Below are positions 60,456 through 64,000 of a stretch of 64,000 bases of DNA, one piece after another. A program made the position numbers and the translations under genes. The stretch is from Patella vulgata (taxonomy: Eukaryota > Mollusca > Gastropoda > Patellidae), in contig NC_065885.2 of assembly GCF_932274485.2 (NCBI RefSeq), positions 32,687,062-32,751,061 of the forward strand. The letters run 5' to 3'. Below the pieces are notes generated by a model. It ran no database searches, was not told the origin of the DNA, and worked only from the letters and a program-made list of their open reading frames with translations. Position 1 is the first letter of the stretch; each line of letters opens with the position of its first letter.

Positions 60456-60461
60456 GTAAGT
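60456..60461 (+). promoter_or_regulatory. 5' splice site of the receptor exon
   Basis: GATG|GTAAGTG is a near-consensus donor. Homology to mGluR2 (KDFVLNVKFD) ends exactly here (KDFLLNVSFD); the next 18 codons before the stop at 60509 have no similarity to receptors and are intron read-through. Confidence 0.9.
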
Positions 60462-60816
60462 GCCTGATTGAATTGTGCCAGTTAGTACCCATGCGCAATG
60501 ACTTTATATAGCTTTCCTGTACATATCAATTAATGGTAATGAAGTCAATCTGATTAAAATGGATAATAGGCTTTAAACAAATACGTTAGATAGATGTCAC
60601 AATACATTAGACAAGTAACCACACAATACCATCGTTTGTTAGAATTTTAGTACATTAATCAGAATATTCCCCAACATGATAATATGCTATCACAAATTAA
60701 CTTCAAAGTGAACATCGCGTTAATAATTTAGAAAAAAATATATTAATGGCAAAGCTGTAATAGACAGGATCGTTTTACTTTCTATTAAATAATGTGTCGG
60801 TTTAGAAGCGACTAGA

Positions 60817-60950
60817 AGCTTACTTTCCTTGCCAGGCCCTCCGCCCTGCATCACTAACAAGGAAAAATACACTGGGAAATACCGAGGAACCTTTTCACCG
60901 GGAACCCGGTACCACCTTACTCACTGAATCACCGTGGCTCCCGTATCCTG
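60817..60950 (-). mobile_element. SINE family 1, 5' half, minus strand, in receptor intron
   Basis: From the left: CTTGCCAGGCCCTCCGCCCT, TGCATCACTAACAAGGAAAA, GAACCTTTTCACCGGGAACC and ACTCACTGAATCACCGTGGC (A box complement of GCCACGGTGATTCAGTGAGT). Only the head and first body block remain. Confidence 0.85.
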
Positions 60951-62489
60951 TAAGACAGAATAACTCCCCCATTAAATTTGTATTAGCCGCAGCGATGACC
61001 TCGTTGTGGGCGGTCATGTTTTGCTTTTAAATCTATAATAATCTACCCCGATTGATTGTCATACATTCTCTAAAAGTAGCACATAGTAACAGTTTCTGGT
61101 TACGGTAATATCTGGTTTCATTATTAATTAATATTGATAGTATATTACGAGGAATCTGATACACACCATTCGTCATATGATACTAAAAATGAAATTTAAT
61201 ACTTATGGGGGATTTATGACGAAACGTTATTGTAAGTATCGATTTTTAATTGACTTGAAAAAAAATGTGATTATGAAGGGCTGGCGTGCATACAAGCCAT
61301 GATACCGATAACATAAATGAAAACACTTGAAATCCACATTTTTACACATCTAGCGTTCTATGTTCTATACACTGTGGGAACTGTCGACCGTAAAAATGAT
61401 TGGATCTCAGGATCTCGATGCGTCCGATCTGAAAAAGTTTCCAGGTATCATAACCGTTTCCTTTCCGTTAACAAGAACGATGGATTTTAATGCTTCTTTT
61501 ATTTAGTTGTGTTAGTATTTTTAATTCTTAACAAGATTTAAATTTTAAGAAAAAAACAAATCGGTAATCGACATTGGGATCTCCCCAAACAAAATAAACC
61601 AAACCGAAATTTCGTTTAACATATTGTATTACATGTAATTTTCGTTTGACATATTGTAGTACTTTGCCCGAGTTCACACGATAAGAAAGTACCTTGAGGT
61701 CAGTGAAACACATGGAAACATTGGGGCAGGACTTCCATAACAAAATGACTTGAACACGAATACGGAATTGGTCTGACAGACTATTTTTTATGATCTGTGA
61801 ATACTGAATTCTCTATAAGAAAATGCATGCCCGTCTTAATTATAAACATTGATTTTTTTTCAATTCGGTTTAAACTTGGTGGCATAAACTTACATGAAAA
61901 TCTAGGTACATATACTGTTTAATCAATTTTTTTTTTCTTTAAAGTCTAATTTTAGCCCCCTGTAATTAGTTAAAAACAATGCTGCCCCTGCAATACAAAG
62001 CTTTGGTTAATTGACTACATGAAAGGTTGGTTTAGGTCAACTGAACACAAACGTCTAAAAGATTTTGTTAAATGTAAATGTAAACAAGACAAAACAGAAA
62101 CCAAAGAATGGTCTAATTTTAATCGAACCAAAACTATGCAATACCTTTACTGGCCTTAGACTGCAGGGTAATAAATGAAATCTCCCCTTGAACTTGTCTG
62201 AGTGAAAGTGACAGGGAAGTCATTTACCATTAAATATACGAGGAAGCGTATTCTCATAAACCCAAATCCGTATCTCAAAGTTCTTATCGGTATAGCGATT
62301 TGTTACCACTCGCCACGCAAATATACTATCATTTATTGAATAGGTAATCTGCTTCTGTTCAAATATTCATCAACTATGTAATGACGTCACTCTTACAGAG
62401 AAAGCATGCCATGTGATTCAAATATCTTTGATCTTGTGTTATGCTGCCTCGGAATAATGTCGTATTTACAGAAATAACGAGTTTTTGAC

Positions 62490-62985
62490 TTAAAGGGCCA
62501 ATCCCGATAATATTTTGAAGAATTAAATTGCTTAATTTTGTGTTAAAATACCCTAAAATTCTCTACCTTAGGGCCGAGCAACTAACTCGACATATATGAT
62601 ACGTTCTCAAACAACTTAAACCCGCCAGTCTTTATCAGGAAATGGAGACTGGTGTCCCAAGCTGTATTATGCGGTGTTTTATTTTATAAAAATAATATGT
62701 AGGTGAAATTTACCTTTCGTTATCAAGTACAGCACATGGGTCATTCATTGTAGAGAACTGTGAAGGAACGGGGGTCACCCAACGAAAAAAATTGACCCAA
62801 ATTCTTAAAAGGGTTACATGTCCGGATAAGGAATTTTGACGTTCACGTCCAAACAACTCATTATTTTGAGCTGAAATTTTGAGACAAGGTAAATACACCA
62901 TTCCTCTATATTTTGGTGCTTAAATTTCATACGTACTCAGACTTTTATTTTTGAGACTCTGTTCAAATCGGGATAGTCCCTTTAA
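62490..62985. mobile_element. TTAA-flanked miniature element, family C, in receptor intron
   Basis: The left end TTAAAGGGCCAATCCCGATA (62490) and right end ATCGGGATAGTCCCTTTAA (62967-62985) are inverted partners with two mismatches in about 19 positions. TTAA is intact on both sides. It is 496 bp long; a 63-codon frame inside is not supported as a gene. It is non-autonomous. Confidence 0.87.
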
Positions 62986-63686
62986 AATTGCGCTTTAATC
63001 ACGTTACAATATCATTCTGCTTACAAACTCTAAAGTTAGTTTGACACTTAACTAAGTAATATGCGTCAAACACTATTTTCAGATCGAATGTTTCGAACGA
63101 ACGCATTGTAATATACGAATGTCACCGGGGAAAATATAGATGTATTCAGAAAGCTTTCACGACTAAATTAAAGTTTTGTTCCGTTAATTCAGCAGATCGA
63201 CGGATGTTAGCATTAACTATGATTAAAATTCACTTCAGAACAGACGGATCAAGAATTTTTCACCTGACATTCAAAGAAACGAAAGAACAAGATTTAATAA
63301 TTGAAGATATTAAATGTCAATGTTTGGCCTTTCCACAAGACCAAGAACAATATTGCTACTAGAGGTTCCTATACTTAATAATGATGGTCGCTATATAGAT
63401 GCCAATGCACAATTGTTTATTTTATTCATGGAGCAAGGCGGTATTTGCCGACAAAATGGTCCCAAATATAATGCGTTCAAACTCTTTAACTTCCGATAAA
63501 AGTACATACGCATGCGTGCCATATAATCCCCAGACGTACCATGACTTGTGTCAAACACAGGTATAAACAAAAATCACTCAAATAATTATTGTTTATAATT
63601 AAAGCTATAAGCAGAAGTACCACCTGAGGTTTAAGTAGTGATTAAGCTTTGATAAATGGCCTGCCACTTTTCGGTTTATTTTTGTT

Positions 63687-63864
63687 TTCTTGAACGAATA
63701 CAAATCTCATCACTTAGGTATTAGTTTATTAAGTATACTGATCACTCGTTCCCTACTTTCTTGAACGAATACAAATCTCATCACTTAGGTATTACTTGAT
63801 TAATAAAAATGATGAGTATAAAAATATTATTAAGTATACTGATCACTCGTTCCCTATACTTTCA
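63687..63864. repeat. 71-bp direct repeat, second copy with a 33-bp insertion
   Basis: TTTCTTGAACGAATACAAAT begins both copies (63687 and 63757). Both end in AAGTATACTGATCACTCGTT then CCCTA. The second copy carries about 33 extra AT-rich bases in its middle. Confidence 0.9.
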
Positions 63865-64000
63865 ATTAACCCATTAATGTCCGAATTAGAACATAATATT
63901 CAAATCCGGTGTCAACTTTGACAAAATGAACAAATATTATAGATTTAAAATGTTTAAAAAATGTTAATGCAACCAATTGACTGGATTAAGAACTGGGCAT

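Larger units (their letters stand above)
60456..64000 (+). other. receptor intron, continuing past the window
   Basis: At least 3.5 kb of AT-rich intron. It contains a minus-strand SINE fragment, a TTAA-flanked miniature element and a short direct repeat (listed separately). No exon for the cysteine-rich or transmembrane domains was found up to 64000. Confidence 0.8.

Noticed and set aside
60456-60511. Receptor reading frame continuing to the stop at 60509
   Set aside because: Homology stops exactly at GATG|GTAAGT, a strong donor; the following codons are intron.
63170-63500. Possible next exon of the glutamate receptor (NNDGRYIDAN-like frame near 63380)
   Set aside because: The resemblance to the expected DGIGRYNIF segment is limited to four residues, and no cysteine pattern or splice sites fit.

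Overview
The window is AT-rich eukaryotic DNA with one recognisable host gene, at its right end. The rest is intergenic or intronic sequence filled with transposon copies of several kinds. The likely source is a lophotrochozoan, probably a mollusc. The grounds are an invertebrate group II-like metabotropic glutamate receptor, many copies of a tRNA-derived SINE ending in a (TTTCA)n tail, CR1/L2-like LINE fragments with a GTAAAGCGC...GCGCTATATAAAT tail, and Tc1-type transposons. The species cannot be fixed from sequence alone.

Layout. 1-8237: three Tc1-like DD34E transposons of two related subfamilies. The first is an open transposase cut by the window edge. The second and third are broken and lie in opposite orientation 1.3 kb apart, with an intact SINE between them. 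9039-10269: a foldback-like inverted repeat with arms of about 440 bp. 10974-13621: a 1.32-kb unit present twice in tandem, almost identical. 14646-16808: a TTAA-flanked miniature element followed by a decayed LINE. 17300-21280: tandem duplications, two SINE families and an old ~0.6-kb direct repeat. 21290-33500: mostly unassigned, with SINE copies, a TTAA-flanked miniature element and a LINE tail. 33535-41100: dense SINE, LINE and miniature-element insertions, including one hairpin-like element nested inside a LINE. 45391-53003: a second copy of a TTAA element, a 1.6-kb LINE, a full-length SINE with target-site duplications, and an array of about 160-bp repeats. 53010-58916: no gene seen.

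Host gene. 58917-60455 is an exon of a metabotropic glutamate receptor. It carries a 5' UTR with two short upstream ORFs, a signal peptide and the whole glutamate-binding (Venus flytrap) domain, and ends in a clean GT donor. The cysteine-rich domain and seven-helix region must lie beyond the window, after an intron of at least 3.5 kb that contains a SINE fragment and a TTAA-flanked miniature element.

The most unusual signal is a group of four different miniature inverted-repeat families (seven copies). Most ends read TTAAAG, and most insertions are bounded by TTAA. They may be non-autonomous members of one uncharacterised TTAA-targeting transposon lineage.
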